From Pleomorphomonas diazotrophica (lineage in GTDB: Bacteria > Pseudomonadota > Alphaproteobacteria > Rhizobiales > Pleomorphomonadaceae), in the NCBI RefSeq assembly GCF_002844595.1, contig NZ_PJNW01000002.1, forward strand, positions 620,001 through 684,000: 64,000 bases of DNA. The letters run 5' to 3'. A program made the translations under genes and the position numbers. The notes under the pieces were generated by a model. It had not been told where the DNA came from and did not search any database. It saw only the letters and a list, made by a program, of their open reading frames with translations. Positions 18,175 to 26,490 of this stretch are shown one piece after another. The first letter of the stretch is position 1. Each line of letters opens with the position of its first letter.

Positions 18175-19085
18175 GAACGGGACTCCGGCGGGGCGTAGCG
18201 GCGGGGATAGGTGGAGACGGCGAGCGAGGCGGTGGCCGTTCCCGCCGCGAGGCTTTCTTCGAGCGACTTTCCAGCGGCCAGCGCTGCCAGGAAGCCGGCG
18301 TTGAACACGTCGCCGGCGCCGATGGTATCGATGACCCTGATCTTCGGTGCGCCAACCTCGACAAGGCCGGCATCCGATGCGGCCAGCGCGCCATGCGGCC
18401 CGCGCTTGACGACGGCGATCGCCCCTTTTGGCATCAGGTCGAGCATGGCCCGGGCGGCGTCGCGCACGTCCTCGCGGCCGGTGATCGACGTGGTTTCCAC
18501 CTCGTTGAACAGAGCGATGGCAGAGCGGGCGAGCCAGCCCTTGGCCGCCGCAATGACCTCCGGCGTCCAGCCGGCCGGCGGCCAGCCGGTGTCCAAGGCG
18601 ACGCGGATACCGAAACGGTCGGCCCAATCGTAGAGTTGGTCATACTCATCGGCCAGACGTGGCATCAGGAAGGGCCCGGCGAACAGCGCGTAGCCGTCGC
18701 GATGGGCATCGCCGTCGAGGGTGGCCAGCACGTCGGCGGCACCGTAATGCGGCAGGTGGCCGAGCGTCGTGAAGAAGGTACGCTCGCCGTCGGGATGGGT
18801 GATGCCGACGGAGATGGTGGTGTTCTCCGCGTGCACGCGCCAGCGTTTGGACTGGTCGCCGAACTCCTCCGCCAGCCAGGCGCCAAAGCGATCGCTGCCG
18901 ATGCTGGCCGCCAGCGTGAAGGGCACGCCGAGCGCCTTCAGCGCCAGCGCCGAGTTGCCGGCGCAGCCACCAACTCGCAACTCGTCATGGTCGACGATGA
19001 TCTCGGTTCCCGGCTGAGGCCAGGGCGCGGCCGGTCCCAGGATGAGGTCGACGTTGACGTTTCCGATGACGGCGATCGGCTTCAC
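18171..19085 (-). CDS. PfkB-family carbohydrate kinase
   Basis: 304 residues of the ribokinase/PfkB family. N-terminal signature ELRVGGCAGNSALALKALG near 35 and C-terminal signature DTIGAGDVFNAGFLAAL near 252 containing the catalytic Asp and anion hole. It starts with GTG at 19085, immediately after the TAA of the SIS gene, and its stop overlaps the next ATG, so translation is tightly coupled. It probably phosphorylates the imported sugar or its SIS-processed product. In fructosamine pathways a PfkB kinase (FrlD) works with a SIS deglycase (FrlB), the same pairing seen here. Confidence 0.9.
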   Translation of the reverse strand: MKPIAVIGNVNVDLILGPAAPWPQPGTEIIVDHDELRVGGCAGNSALALKALGVPFTLAASIGSDRFGAWLAEEFGDQSKRWRVHAENTTISVGITHPDGERTFFTTLGHLPHYGAADVLATLDGDAHRDGYALFAGPFLMPRLADEYDQLYDWADRFGIRVALDTGWPPAGWTPEVIAAAKGWLARSAIALFNEVETTSITGREDVRDAARAMLDLMPKGAIAVVKRGPHGALAASDAGLVEVGAPKIRVIDTIGAGDVFNAGFLAALAAGKSLEESLAAGTATASLAVSTYPRRYAPPESRS

Positions 19086-20096
19086 TTACTCGCTCCGGGT
19101 GATCTTGTTCGAGCGGACGGGCGTGCCGGCGTTCTCAACGCGCTCGGCGGCGAAGGCGACCATCAGCGTCTGGGCGGCCGGCAGCAGCGCAAAGACGGCG
19201 GCCATGCCGCTGGCCGGCCTGACGGCGATGGTGGCGGCGCCGGGCACCGGCTGCTCGCCGGATGCATCGAAGATCACCACCGGTGCGCCGGCGGCGAGGA
19301 TCTCGCCGGCCATGCCGGCAATCAGCGGCGACGTCGGATCCTTGGCGCGGAACAGCACGGCGCCGATCTCCGGCGACAGCATTTCCATCGGACCGTGGCG
19401 AAGCTGGCCGCCCTCATGCGAGAAGCAGGGCCGGCGCGACAATTCGGTGAAGCCCAAGGCGATGGCCTCGGCCACGCCCTGCAGGCTGCGGCCGGAGGTC
19501 ACGACGTTGCGGACGCTCTTCAGGGCGACCAGCGCCGACGATACGTCGGGGGTCTCCGGGGTCCTCAACACGGTGAGCGCCGGCTCCGGATCGGCACCGA
19601 GGGCCGAGAGAATGGCAAGATGCAGCGCGAAGGTCAGCGTCAGGCTGCGCGTCGCCGCAAAGGCAAGTTCCGACCCGCCGGCGGCGACCAGCGCTGGGGC
19701 AGCTTTGCCGAGGAAGGAACCGCCCTCGAGCGTCAGCGCGAAGGTGTCGGCAGTGCCGCCCGTCTCCTTGAACCAGCGCACGACCTCGACGCTTTCGCCT
19801 GACTGCGAGGTGACAAAGATCGTGCGATCCTTGATCGGCAGGGGGGCGGCAAGTTGTTCGGACACCGGCAGCGACACGGCGTCGACGCCGAGGGCGCGAT
19901 AGTGGGGCTCGACGGCGCGGGCGACGGCATGCGAGCCACCCATGCCGAGCATCAGGAGGCGCCCAGTCTTCTTGAGCGAGGCGGCGGCGCGGGCGGCGAC
20001 GTCGCGGTTCTGCTCGAAGGAGGCGAGGGCGTCGGCGTGCTGGCGCGCCATCTCGCGGTCGATGGCGAGGAGGCTTTCGGGACGGGGAGCGGTCAT
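19086..20096 (-). CDS. SIS-domain sugar isomerase/deglycase (GlmS-, AgaS- or FrlB-like)
   Basis: 336 residues with two SIS domains: the first about 40-170 (LLMLGMGGSHAVARAVEPHY, then FVTSQSGESVEVV with the phosphate-binding SQSGES), the second about 195-310 (VVTSGRSLQGVAEAIALGF and EGGQLRHGPMEML). The last motif is shared by GlmS isomerase domains, AgaS deaminases and FrlB deglycases. No glutaminase domain is present, so it is not a GlmS. The start at 20096 has AAAGGAC six bases upstream. Likely role: deamination or deglycation of a phosphorylated amino sugar or Amadori compound. Confidence 0.85.
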   Translation of the reverse strand: MTAPRPESLLAIDREMARQHADALASFEQNRDVAARAAASLKKTGRLLMLGMGGSHAVARAVEPHYRALGVDAVSLPVSEQLAAPLPIKDRTIFVTSQSGESVEVVRWFKETGGTADTFALTLEGGSFLGKAAPALVAAGGSELAFAATRSLTLTFALHLAILSALGADPEPALTVLRTPETPDVSSALVALKSVRNVVTSGRSLQGVAEAIALGFTELSRRPCFSHEGGQLRHGPMEMLSPEIGAVLFRAKDPTSPLIAGMAGEILAAGAPVVIFDASGEQPVPGAATIAVRPASGMAAVFALLPAAQTLMVAFAAERVENAGTPVRSNKITRSE

Positions 20097-20113
20097 CTTG
20101 TTGTCCTTTCGGT

Positions 20114-20959
20114 TCAGCCCTTGACGCCGCCGGAGGTGAGGCCGGAGATCAGCGCCCGCTGCATGACGAGGCCGACGACAACCGGCGGCAGCGCGGCGAG
20201 CACGCCCGCCGTGGCGATCAGGCCGTAGTCGGAGACGCGGCCGCCGGCAAGGTCGGCAATGGCAACGGTCAGCGTCTTGGCCCGCTGGTCGGAGGTGAAC
20301 AGCAGCGCGTAGAAGAACTCGTCCCAGCCGAGCAGGAAAGCGAACAGGGCCGAAGTGGCCACCACGGGCAGGGCCAGCGGCAACGTGATGATCCTGAGCG
20401 TCTGCCACAGGCTGGCGCCGTCGATGACCGCCGCCTGCTCGATCTCGCGCGGGATGCCGTCGAAGCCGGACTTCATCAGCCAGGTGGTGAAGGGGGCGAG
20501 GATGGTGAGGTAGACGAGCGCCAGGCCGAACACGTTGTTGAGCAGGCCGAAGTTCGCCAGCGCCATGTAGAGCGGCACGGCCAGCGCCACCGGTGGCAGC
20601 ATATAGGTGGCGATGACCAGCGACAGCGACCACCCGACGGACGGGGTGCGCGACACGGCCCAGCCGGCCGGAACGGCCAGCGCCACGGCGGCGGTCGTTG
20701 CCATGCCCGCCACCATCAGCGAGTTGCGGAGGCTGGCCACGAAGGCGGCACCGGCGCTGTTCTCCAGCGTGGAAAGGAGGGTGGCGTAGCGCGAGAAGTC
20801 CATGGTCTCCGGCCACCACCTGAGCGGCTTGGCAGCGAGATCGGCAGCCGGTGAGATGCTCATCACGAACAGCCAGACGAGCGGCATCAGGATGACGGCG
20901 GCAAGCAGCAACGCCGCGACATGCAGGAACAGGCGGAAGAGCGGGTTCTGGCGTTCCAT
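20114..20959 (-). CDS. Sugar ABC transporter permease, MalG type
   Basis: 281 residues, six predicted membrane helices. The EAA loop that contacts the ATPase reads EIEQAAVIDGASLWQTLRII near 190. Its ATG overlaps the stop of the MalF-type permease by one base (TGATG). It forms the membrane channel with the protein encoded at 20959-21843 in a CUT1-family importer. Confidence 0.92.
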   Translation of the reverse strand: MERQNPLFRLFLHVAALLLAAVILMPLVWLFVMSISPAADLAAKPLRWWPETMDFSRYATLLSTLENSAGAAFVASLRNSLMVAGMATTAAVALAVPAGWAVSRTPSVGWSLSLVIATYMLPPVALAVPLYMALANFGLLNNVFGLALVYLTILAPFTTWLMKSGFDGIPREIEQAAVIDGASLWQTLRIITLPLALPVVATSALFAFLLGWDEFFYALLFTSDQRAKTLTVAIADLAGGRVSDYGLIATAGVLAALPPVVVGLVMQRALISGLTSGGVKG

Positions 20960-21843
20960 CAGGTCGCACTCCCCGCGACCTTCTTCACGATTGTGCCGTA
21001 GGCGATGGCCAGCACGGTGATGATCAGCGTGACGATGAGGGCAAGGGAGGCTCCCGATCCTGCGCGCTGGAAGGAAAAGGCTTCCTGGTAGACGAGGATG
21101 GACATGGTGCGCGTCGAGTTGGCAGGACCGCCGCGCGTCATCACCCAGACGATGTCGAACACCTTGAAAGCCTCGATGGTACGGAGCACCAGCGCCACCA
21201 TCAGCGGACCGGCGAGATAGGGCAGCGTCACGAAGCGGAAGCGGTTGAAGGCGTTGGCGCCGTCGACGAAGGAGGCGGCGATGACGTCGCGAGGCACCGC
21301 CTGCAGGGCGGCGAGCGCGATCATTGCGACGAGCGGGAAATTCTTCCAGCAGTCGGCGACGATCAGCGCCGTCAAGGCGCTGCCGGGTTCGCCGAGCCAA
21401 GACCGATACTCGGAGAGAAAGCCGAGCTGGGTGAGCGCCGCGTTGAGGGCGCCGTATTCGGGATTGTAGATCAGCCGCCACAGGGTGGCGTTGACGACGG
21501 TCGGCAAAGCCCAGGGCAGGATCAGCAAGGCGCGTAACAGCGTGCGTCCATAGAACTGTTGGTTCAAGAGCAGCGCCGCGAGCACGCCGAGCACCATTTC
21601 AGTTGTCACGACGACAACGGCAAAGAAGGTCGTCGTGAAGAGCGTGCGACCGAATGCGTTGCCGGTGACGAGGCGGACATAGTTGTCGAAGCCCACGTAG
21701 CTGCCGGAGGTGCCGACCAGCTTGGCGTCGGTGAAGGAGAGATGCACGGTGTCGGCCAGCGGCCAGCCGATGACGGCCACCATGACGATGAGGAGCGGCA
21801 GCATGAGTAGCCACGCCCGGGTGGTGATCCAGGTGCCGGACAT
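20959..21843 (-). CDS. Sugar ABC transporter permease, MalF type
   Basis: 294 residues, six predicted membrane helices. The EAA-type loop is VPRDVIAASFVDGANAFNRF near 200, followed by VTLP. The start at 21843 has AGGAC seven bases upstream; longer forms add a short basic tail with no hydrophobic segment. It follows the binding-protein gene by 70 bases. Confidence 0.92.
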   Translation of the reverse strand: MSGTWITTRAWLLMLPLLIVMVAVIGWPLADTVHLSFTDAKLVGTSGSYVGFDNYVRLVTGNAFGRTLFTTTFFAVVVVTTEMVLGVLAALLLNQQFYGRTLLRALLILPWALPTVVNATLWRLIYNPEYGALNAALTQLGFLSEYRSWLGEPGSALTALIVADCWKNFPLVAMIALAALQAVPRDVIAASFVDGANAFNRFRFVTLPYLAGPLMVALVLRTIEAFKVFDIVWVMTRGGPANSTRTMSILVYQEAFSFQRAGSGASLALIVTLIITVLAIAYGTIVKKVAGSAT

Positions 21844-21913
21844 GCGGTGTCCTCGTCGGATAACTGTAAAGCAGGAGACCGGGCGCCCAGAGGCGCCCGG
21901 CATGATCAGGTGC

Positions 21914-23152
21914 TCAGAGGCCGCTGTTTTCCGCGGCGGTCTTCAGGGCATCTTCCGGGCTCGACTGGCCGAGCAGGGCCTCCTGGATCGCCTGCTGAAG
22001 GGCGACGGAGATCTCCTGGTACTTCGGCGTGGTCGGGCGCGGATACATGGCGGCGAGGCCGACCTTGGCGGCGGCGATCAGTTCTTCCTGCCCCTTGGTC
22101 ACGGCCGGATCCTCATAGGACGAGGCCCAGATCGGCAGGCTGAGCTTGGCATAGGCGTTCTGCGTCGCCTGCGAGGTCATGAAGACGATGTACTTCCAGG
22201 CTTCGTCCGGGTGCTTGCTGACCGAGGTAATGCCGAGGCCCATCGAGCCGTTGACGGCGGACGCCTCGCTCTTGCCGGCGACGCCCGGTGCCGGCACGAC
22301 GCCGACCTTGCCGGCGACCTTCGAGTCTTTCGGGTCGTTGGCCATGTTGTACATGTAGGTCCAGTTGAGGGCGAAGGCGGCATCGCCGTTCTGGAACACC
22401 TTGCGGACGTCTTCCTCCAGGAACTCCTTGGAGTTCGGGTTGGTGACGCCGGAGGTATATGTATCGACCATGTACTTCAGCGCGTCGAGGCCGCCACCCG
22501 ACTGGAAGGCCGGCTTGCCGTCCTTCAGGAAGTCGCCGCCGAAAGCGCTGACCAGCGTGGTGTAGTCGCAGATGGCCGCTTCAGCCTGCGCCCAGCTCCA
22601 GGCGATCGGCGTGGCGAGGATGCCCTTGTCCTTGATGATCTTGGCATCGGCAGCCAGCTCTTCCCAAGTCTTGGGCGGGTTGGCAATGCCGGCCTTCTCA
22701 AGAATTTCCTTGTTGTAGAACAGGTACTTGGTGTCGAGAATCCAGGGCATGCCATAGAACTTCTCGTCATACTTCACGGTGGTCCAGGCGCCGGGCAGCA
22801 CGCCCTTCTTCATATCCTCGGTGATCTTGGAGGAGACGTCGACCAGCACGTTGTTGGCGGCGAACTCGGCCGGCCAGATCACGTCGAACAGCACGACATC
22901 ATAGGCGTTGCCGGCGCCTTGGGCGAGCACCGTCTTGTCATGCAGCCCCTCGTAGGGCACGAACTCGAGATTGACCTTGATGTCGGGATTGGCCTTGGTG
23001 AAGGCCTCGGTCATGGCGCGCACGTCGGCCTCGCTATAGGCGGCCTGGGCCATGAACAGCGCGTTGATCTGGGTCTCGGCGAAAGCCGGAAGGGAAAGCG
23101 GCGCTGTCAGAAGCGTCGCGGAGAGGAGTGTCCTGCCGAAAAACCTGTTCAT
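21914..23152 (-). CDS. Sugar ABC transporter substrate-binding protein (family 1, MalE/UgpB type)
   Basis: 412 residues. Sec signal peptide with probable cleavage after AFA (residue 25). The family-1 fold is shown by TEAFTKANPDIKVNLEFVPY near 48, YDVVLFDVIWPAEF near 83, WILDTKYLFYNKEILEKAG near 140 and MGLGITSVSKHPDEAWKYIV near 310. The start at 23152 has AAAGGGAG six to nine bases upstream. First gene of the operon, facing the ROK regulator across a palindromic operator. It delivers the operon's unknown sugar to the MalFG-type permeases. Confidence 0.92.
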   Translation of the reverse strand: MNRFFGRTLLSATLLTAPLSLPAFAETQINALFMAQAAYSEADVRAMTEAFTKANPDIKVNLEFVPYEGLHDKTVLAQGAGNAYDVVLFDVIWPAEFAANNVLVDVSSKITEDMKKGVLPGAWTTVKYDEKFYGMPWILDTKYLFYNKEILEKAGIANPPKTWEELAADAKIIKDKGILATPIAWSWAQAEAAICDYTTLVSAFGGDFLKDGKPAFQSGGGLDALKYMVDTYTSGVTNPNSKEFLEEDVRKVFQNGDAAFALNWTYMYNMANDPKDSKVAGKVGVVPAPGVAGKSEASAVNGSMGLGITSVSKHPDEAWKYIVFMTSQATQNAYAKLSLPIWASSYEDPAVTKGQEELIAAAKVGLAAMYPRPTTPKYQEISVALQQAIQEALLGQSSPEDALKTAAENSGL

Positions 23153-23307
23153 TATGGGCTCCCTTTGGTCAGTGACTACGCGGAAGGGATCGCGGCGGCA
23201 CTCTGCCGCCACGACCGGTCGTCTGGTGGCCCAACGGGCCGGTGGCATGGAGCGTCGTCACACCTTTCGGGCGGACTAGCGTTCCCCGGAACTCTTCGGT
23301 TCCTTAT

Positions 23308-23328
23308 TAAGTCAAATTGCTTGACTTA
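23308..23328. promoter_or_regulatory. Palindromic operator, probably for the ROK repressor
   Basis: Perfect inverted repeat TAAGTCAA - ATTGC - TTGACTTA in the gap between the divergent sugar-transport operon and the ROK gene. Arms of eight bases with a five-base spacer fit a dimeric winged-helix repressor. The right arm contains TTGACT, which could double as a -35 element for the ROK gene, so binding would also give autorepression. Confidence 0.7.
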
Positions 23329-23358
23329 TTCGTGGGCGAAATATCAACTGCTGTCAAG

Positions 23359-24579
23359 ATGGATTTGGGCATGAACGAACAGCGGCCGATCCGCGCCAAG
23401 AGCGGCGCCAACCACGAGGGAACCAGCGCTCACAACCGGCGCGTCATCATCGACGCGCTGCGGGTGAATGGCGCCCTGTCACGCGCCGACCTAGCGCGCG
23501 CCACCGGCCTCACCAAACAGGCGGTGTCCAACCTCGTCGAGACGCTGGAGAATGAAGGCCTCATTGCCTCCGAGGAACTGGTGCGCAAGGGACGGGGCCA
23601 GCCATCGACGCCTTACCGGCTCGTGGCAGACGGCGCCTATTCCATCGGGCTTCAGATCGATCGCCACGTCAGCCGGGCGATCGTCGTTGACCTCGTCGGC
23701 AACATTCTGGCACGCGCCACCGCCGAGGTGCCGCCGCGGGCGCCGGAGGAGGGCATCGGGGTGCTGCTCGATCTGCTCGCCGACGTGAGGCGCGACTTCG
23801 CCATGAACCGGCCGGAGGCCGAGGCGCGCATCGCCGGCATCGGCGTCGCCATGCCCGGCCCGTTTGGGGTCGAAATCGCCGATGACAGCCTGTGGCTGAT
23901 GCAGGCCTGGCAAAGCTTTCCGTTGGTTGACCGGCTGGCTGCCGGCACCGGCCTTGCCGTCAGCCTGCAGAACGACGCTGCCGCCTGTGCGACGGCCGAG
24001 CGAATGGTGGGCGCCGCCCATGGCCTTGACCATGCCGTCTGCATCTATGTCGGTTACGGCATCGGCGCCGGGCTGATCCTGGGCGGCGAACTCTACAGCG
24101 GCGCCAAGGGCAACGCCGGCGAAATCGGCATGGTGCTGTTCGGCCAGCCGGAGAACCTCGTGCCTCTGGAGCATCGCGCCTCCATCGCCTCGCTTTATGC
24201 GATGCTGGACATCGAACCGGCCGATCCGCAGCAGTTCGACAAGCTGGAACGGCTCGTCCTGGAAGACGACCGGCGCGTTGGCGAGTGGATTGAACGGGCG
24301 GGGCATGATCTGAGGCTCGCTGTCCATACGGCCGAAACGCTGTTCGACCCGCAGACCGTCATCCTGTCGAGCGGAGTTCCCGGCTCGTTGATGCCGAGGT
24401 TGATCGCGGCCATCGAACCCTTGCGCCCCTCGCTGGTCCCGACGGCTGGCCGGAGCGTTCCGCGGCTGCGGCTCGGCATGACCGATCCCTGGGCGGTGGC
24501 CATCGGCGCCGCCGCGGACCCCATCCGACGCGCCTTCGATCCGAGTTTCTCGGCGATCCTGAAGCGGCAGGGCGAATGA
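23359..24579 (+). CDS. ROK-family transcriptional repressor (NagC/XylR type)
   Basis: 406 residues. N-terminal winged helix (GALSRADLARATGLTKQAVS, about 38-57) and a sugar-kinase-like ROK domain from about 95 with GYGIGAGLILGGELYSGAKG and NAGEIG near 235-260. The CxCGxxGC zinc motif found in many ROK proteins is absent after NAGEIG, where the sequence continues into MVLFGQPENL. Neither the ATG at 23359 nor the one at 23371 has a clear ribosome site. It is divergent from the MalFGK-SIS-kinase operon and almost certainly its regulator, with the sugar or sugar phosphate as inducer. Confidence 0.9.
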   Translation: MDLGMNEQRPIRAKSGANHEGTSAHNRRVIIDALRVNGALSRADLARATGLTKQAVSNLVETLENEGLIASEELVRKGRGQPSTPYRLVADGAYSIGLQIDRHVSRAIVVDLVGNILARATAEVPPRAPEEGIGVLLDLLADVRRDFAMNRPEAEARIAGIGVAMPGPFGVEIADDSLWLMQAWQSFPLVDRLAAGTGLAVSLQNDAAACATAERMVGAAHGLDHAVCIYVGYGIGAGLILGGELYSGAKGNAGEIGMVLFGQPENLVPLEHRASIASLYAMLDIEPADPQQFDKLERLVLEDDRRVGEWIERAGHDLRLAVHTAETLFDPQTVILSSGVPGSLMPRLIAAIEPLRPSLVPTAGRSVPRLRLGMTDPWAVAIGAAADPIRRAFDPSFSAILKRQGE

Positions 24580-24594
24580 TGGGGCGATGCCCCA
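24580..24594 (+). terminator. Short hairpin after the ROK gene
   Basis: TGGGGC (24580-24585) and GCCCCA (24589-24594) around a three-base loop begin at the base after the ROK stop codon. No long T run follows, so termination strength is uncertain. Confidence 0.35.
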
Positions 24595-24614
24595 ACAAAT
24601 TTCCTGACAGAGAA

Positions 24615-24644
24615 TTGTCATCTCCTGCGATTTGCCGCTAATCT
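24615..24644 (+). promoter_or_regulatory. Candidate sigma-70 promoter of the amino-acid transport/DDAH operon
   Basis: TTGTCA (24615-24620) and TAATCT (24639-24644) separated by 18 bases, 60 bases before the start of the first binding-protein gene. The match is good by eye but no transcript evidence exists here. Confidence 0.4.
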
Positions 24645-24703
24645 TTCAGCGTCACGGGCAAAGAGAAAAACCGGCCCACCGTAATGTCAGGGGAACAACC
24701 ACA

Positions 24704-25483
24704 ATGACCAGAAGCATCATGCGCGGGCTTGCCACCGCCGCGCTTCTCGCTGCCTCCGCTCTCGCCGTCCACGCCGAGGAGACGCTGAAGATCGGCACCG
24801 AGGGCGCCTATCCACCCTTCAACTATGTGGATACCGATGGATCCATCAAAGGCTTCGACGTCGAGATCGGCCTTGCCCTCTGCGAGAAGATGAAGGTCAA
24901 GTGCGAGGTGGTCGCCCAGGACTGGGATGGCATCATCCCGGCGCTTCTCGCCAAGAAGTACGACATGATCATCGCCTCGATGTTCATCACCGAGGAACGC
25001 AAGAAGGTCGTCGACTTCACCAAGCCCTATTACAAGGCGGCGATGACTCACGTCGTTCCCAAGGACAGCGACATCACCGAGTTCTCCGACGCGGCGCTGT
25101 CCGGCAAGATCATCGGCGCGCAGGCGGGCACGACGCAGGCCGAGTATGCCGAGAAGACTTACCCGAGCGCCACGTTGAAGACCTATCCGACGCAGGACGA
25201 GGCCAATCTCGATCTGGCGGCTGGACGCCTCGACCTGCAGGTCGGCGATTTCCTGCCGATGTTCGACTGGGTGGCCAAGGAGGCCGGCGCCTGCTGCAAA
25301 TTGGCAGGCGAGCCGATCACCGATCCGGCCTTCGTCGGCGAGGGCGTCGGCATTGCCGTCCGAAAGGAAGATGGCGCGCTCAAGGAGGCCATCAACAAGG
25401 CGATCGACGAAGTGGTGGCCGACGGTACCTACAAGACGATCAACGACAAGTATTTCAAGATCAACCTCTACTCGCTGAAATGA
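24704..25483 (+). CDS. Polar amino-acid ABC transporter substrate-binding protein (family 3), first of two
   Basis: 259 residues. Sec signal peptide, probable cleavage near residue 24 (AVHA/EE). Family-3 (His/Lys/Arg/Orn) signatures: KIGTEGAYPPFNYVDTDGSI near 29, GFDVEIGLALCEKMKVKCE near 50, DWDGIIPALLAKKYDMI near 72 and SMFITEERKKVVDFTKPYY near 93. The start at 24704 follows CAGGGG. First gene of an operon with a DDAH, a second binding protein, two permeases and an amidohydrolase, so a basic amino acid or methylated arginine is the expected ligand. Confidence 0.92.
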   Translation: MTRSIMRGLATAALLAASALAVHAEETLKIGTEGAYPPFNYVDTDGSIKGFDVEIGLALCEKMKVKCEVVAQDWDGIIPALLAKKYDMIIASMFITEERKKVVDFTKPYYKAAMTHVVPKDSDITEFSDAALSGKIIGAQAGTTQAEYAEKTYPSATLKTYPTQDEANLDLAAGRLDLQVGDFLPMFDWVAKEAGACCKLAGEPITDPAFVGEGVGIAVRKEDGALKEAINKAIDEVVADGTYKTINDKYFKINLYSLK

Positions 25484-25523
25484 GACATTGGCGGCGGCGT
25501 TCGCGCCGTCTCCAGCATATCCG

Positions 25524-25551
25524 TGCCGGTCGGGCTCGTTTCCGGCCGGCA
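25524..25551 (+). repeat. Intercistronic hairpin between binding protein and DDAH genes
   Basis: TGCCGG (25524-25529) pairs with CCGGCA (25546-25551). It may protect the upstream transcript or lower expression of downstream genes. Not followed by T residues. Confidence 0.3.
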
Positions 25552-25642
25552 TCCGTCTTCTCACGAAGGACAATGCCCCTTCCGGTTGTTGCACCCTGAC
25601 GGACGGTTCGTCTATGACAGCGCTTTCCATCAAGGTGTCCGA

Positions 25643-26437
25643 ATGGCCAGCTCTCTTCCCGTCTATCGTTTTGATTCCTTCATCGTGCGCACGCCGTCGT
25701 CTTCAGTGGTGAACGGCCTCCGCGCCGATGACCGTGGCAACCCGACGCACGCAGGCGTCCTCACCGAGCACGCCGCCTATATTCATGCGGTCAGCCAGGC
25801 CGGCGTCGAAGTGACGGTGCTGCCGCCGCTCGAAGCCTTTCCCGATTCCATTTTCGTCGAGGATCCGGCGCTGGTGTTCCCCGAGGGCGCCATCCTGCTG
25901 CGTCCGGGCGCCGCGACGCGCGCCGGGGAGACCGCCGAGATCGCGCCGGTGCTGAAGCGGCTGTTCTCGACCGTGCTCGACCTGCCGCGCGGCTTCGCCG
26001 ACGGTGGCGACGTGCTGACGACGCAGAAGAGCGTGATGATCGGCCTGTCGGCCCGCACCAATCGCGAAGGCGCCGAGGCGCTGATCGAGTGTCTCGCCAA
26101 GCTCGGCCGCAAGGGCGAAATCGTCGAGACGCCCAAGGATGTCCTGCACTTCAAGACCGATTGCTCGCTTCTCGACGAGGAGACGGTGCTGACCACCGAG
26201 CGTCTGGAGCGTTCGGGGGTGTTCAAGGGTTTCAAGACGCTGCTGGTGCCGGCCGGCGAGGAAGCGGCTGCCAACGCCCTGCGCGTCAACGACGTGGTGT
26301 TCGTCGGCTCGGATTATCCGCGTACCGGCGAACTGCTGGCCTCGCACGGCTACAAGGTGGTGCCGCTCAAGACGACGGAGATCGGCAAGATCGACGCCGG
26401 CCTCTCCTGCATGTCGCTGCGCTGGCGGCGCGGCTGA
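25643..26437 (+). CDS. ddaH: Dimethylarginine dimethylaminohydrolase
   Basis: 264 residues of the amidinotransferase fold. It matches Pseudomonas DDAH closely in FPDSIFVEDP near 64, DVLHFKTDCSLL near 165 with the catalytic His, NDVVFVGSDYPRT near 220 and IDAGLSCMSLR with nucleophile Cys256. DDAH converts NG-methylated arginines to citrulline plus mono- or dimethylamine; related enzymes act on arginine itself. The start at 25643 has AAGGTG six bases upstream and gives the usual family length. It sits inside a transport operon of the arginine/histidine class, supporting uptake of its substrate. Confidence 0.88.
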   Translation: MASSLPVYRFDSFIVRTPSSSVVNGLRADDRGNPTHAGVLTEHAAYIHAVSQAGVEVTVLPPLEAFPDSIFVEDPALVFPEGAILLRPGAATRAGETAEIAPVLKRLFSTVLDLPRGFADGGDVLTTQKSVMIGLSARTNREGAEALIECLAKLGRKGEIVETPKDVLHFKTDCSLLDEETVLTTERLERSGVFKGFKTLLVPAGEEAAANALRVNDVVFVGSDYPRTGELLASHGYKVVPLKTTEIGKIDAGLSCMSLRWRRG

Positions 26438-26490
26438 GCCGAGAGGGCTGGCCCAAGCATTTGATGTCAAGGAAAAGGGGAACGTCCCAA

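Noticed and set aside
18393-19802. 469-codon plus-strand frame opposite the kinase and SIS genes
   Set aside because: Shadow of two genes with clear family motifs on the minus strand.
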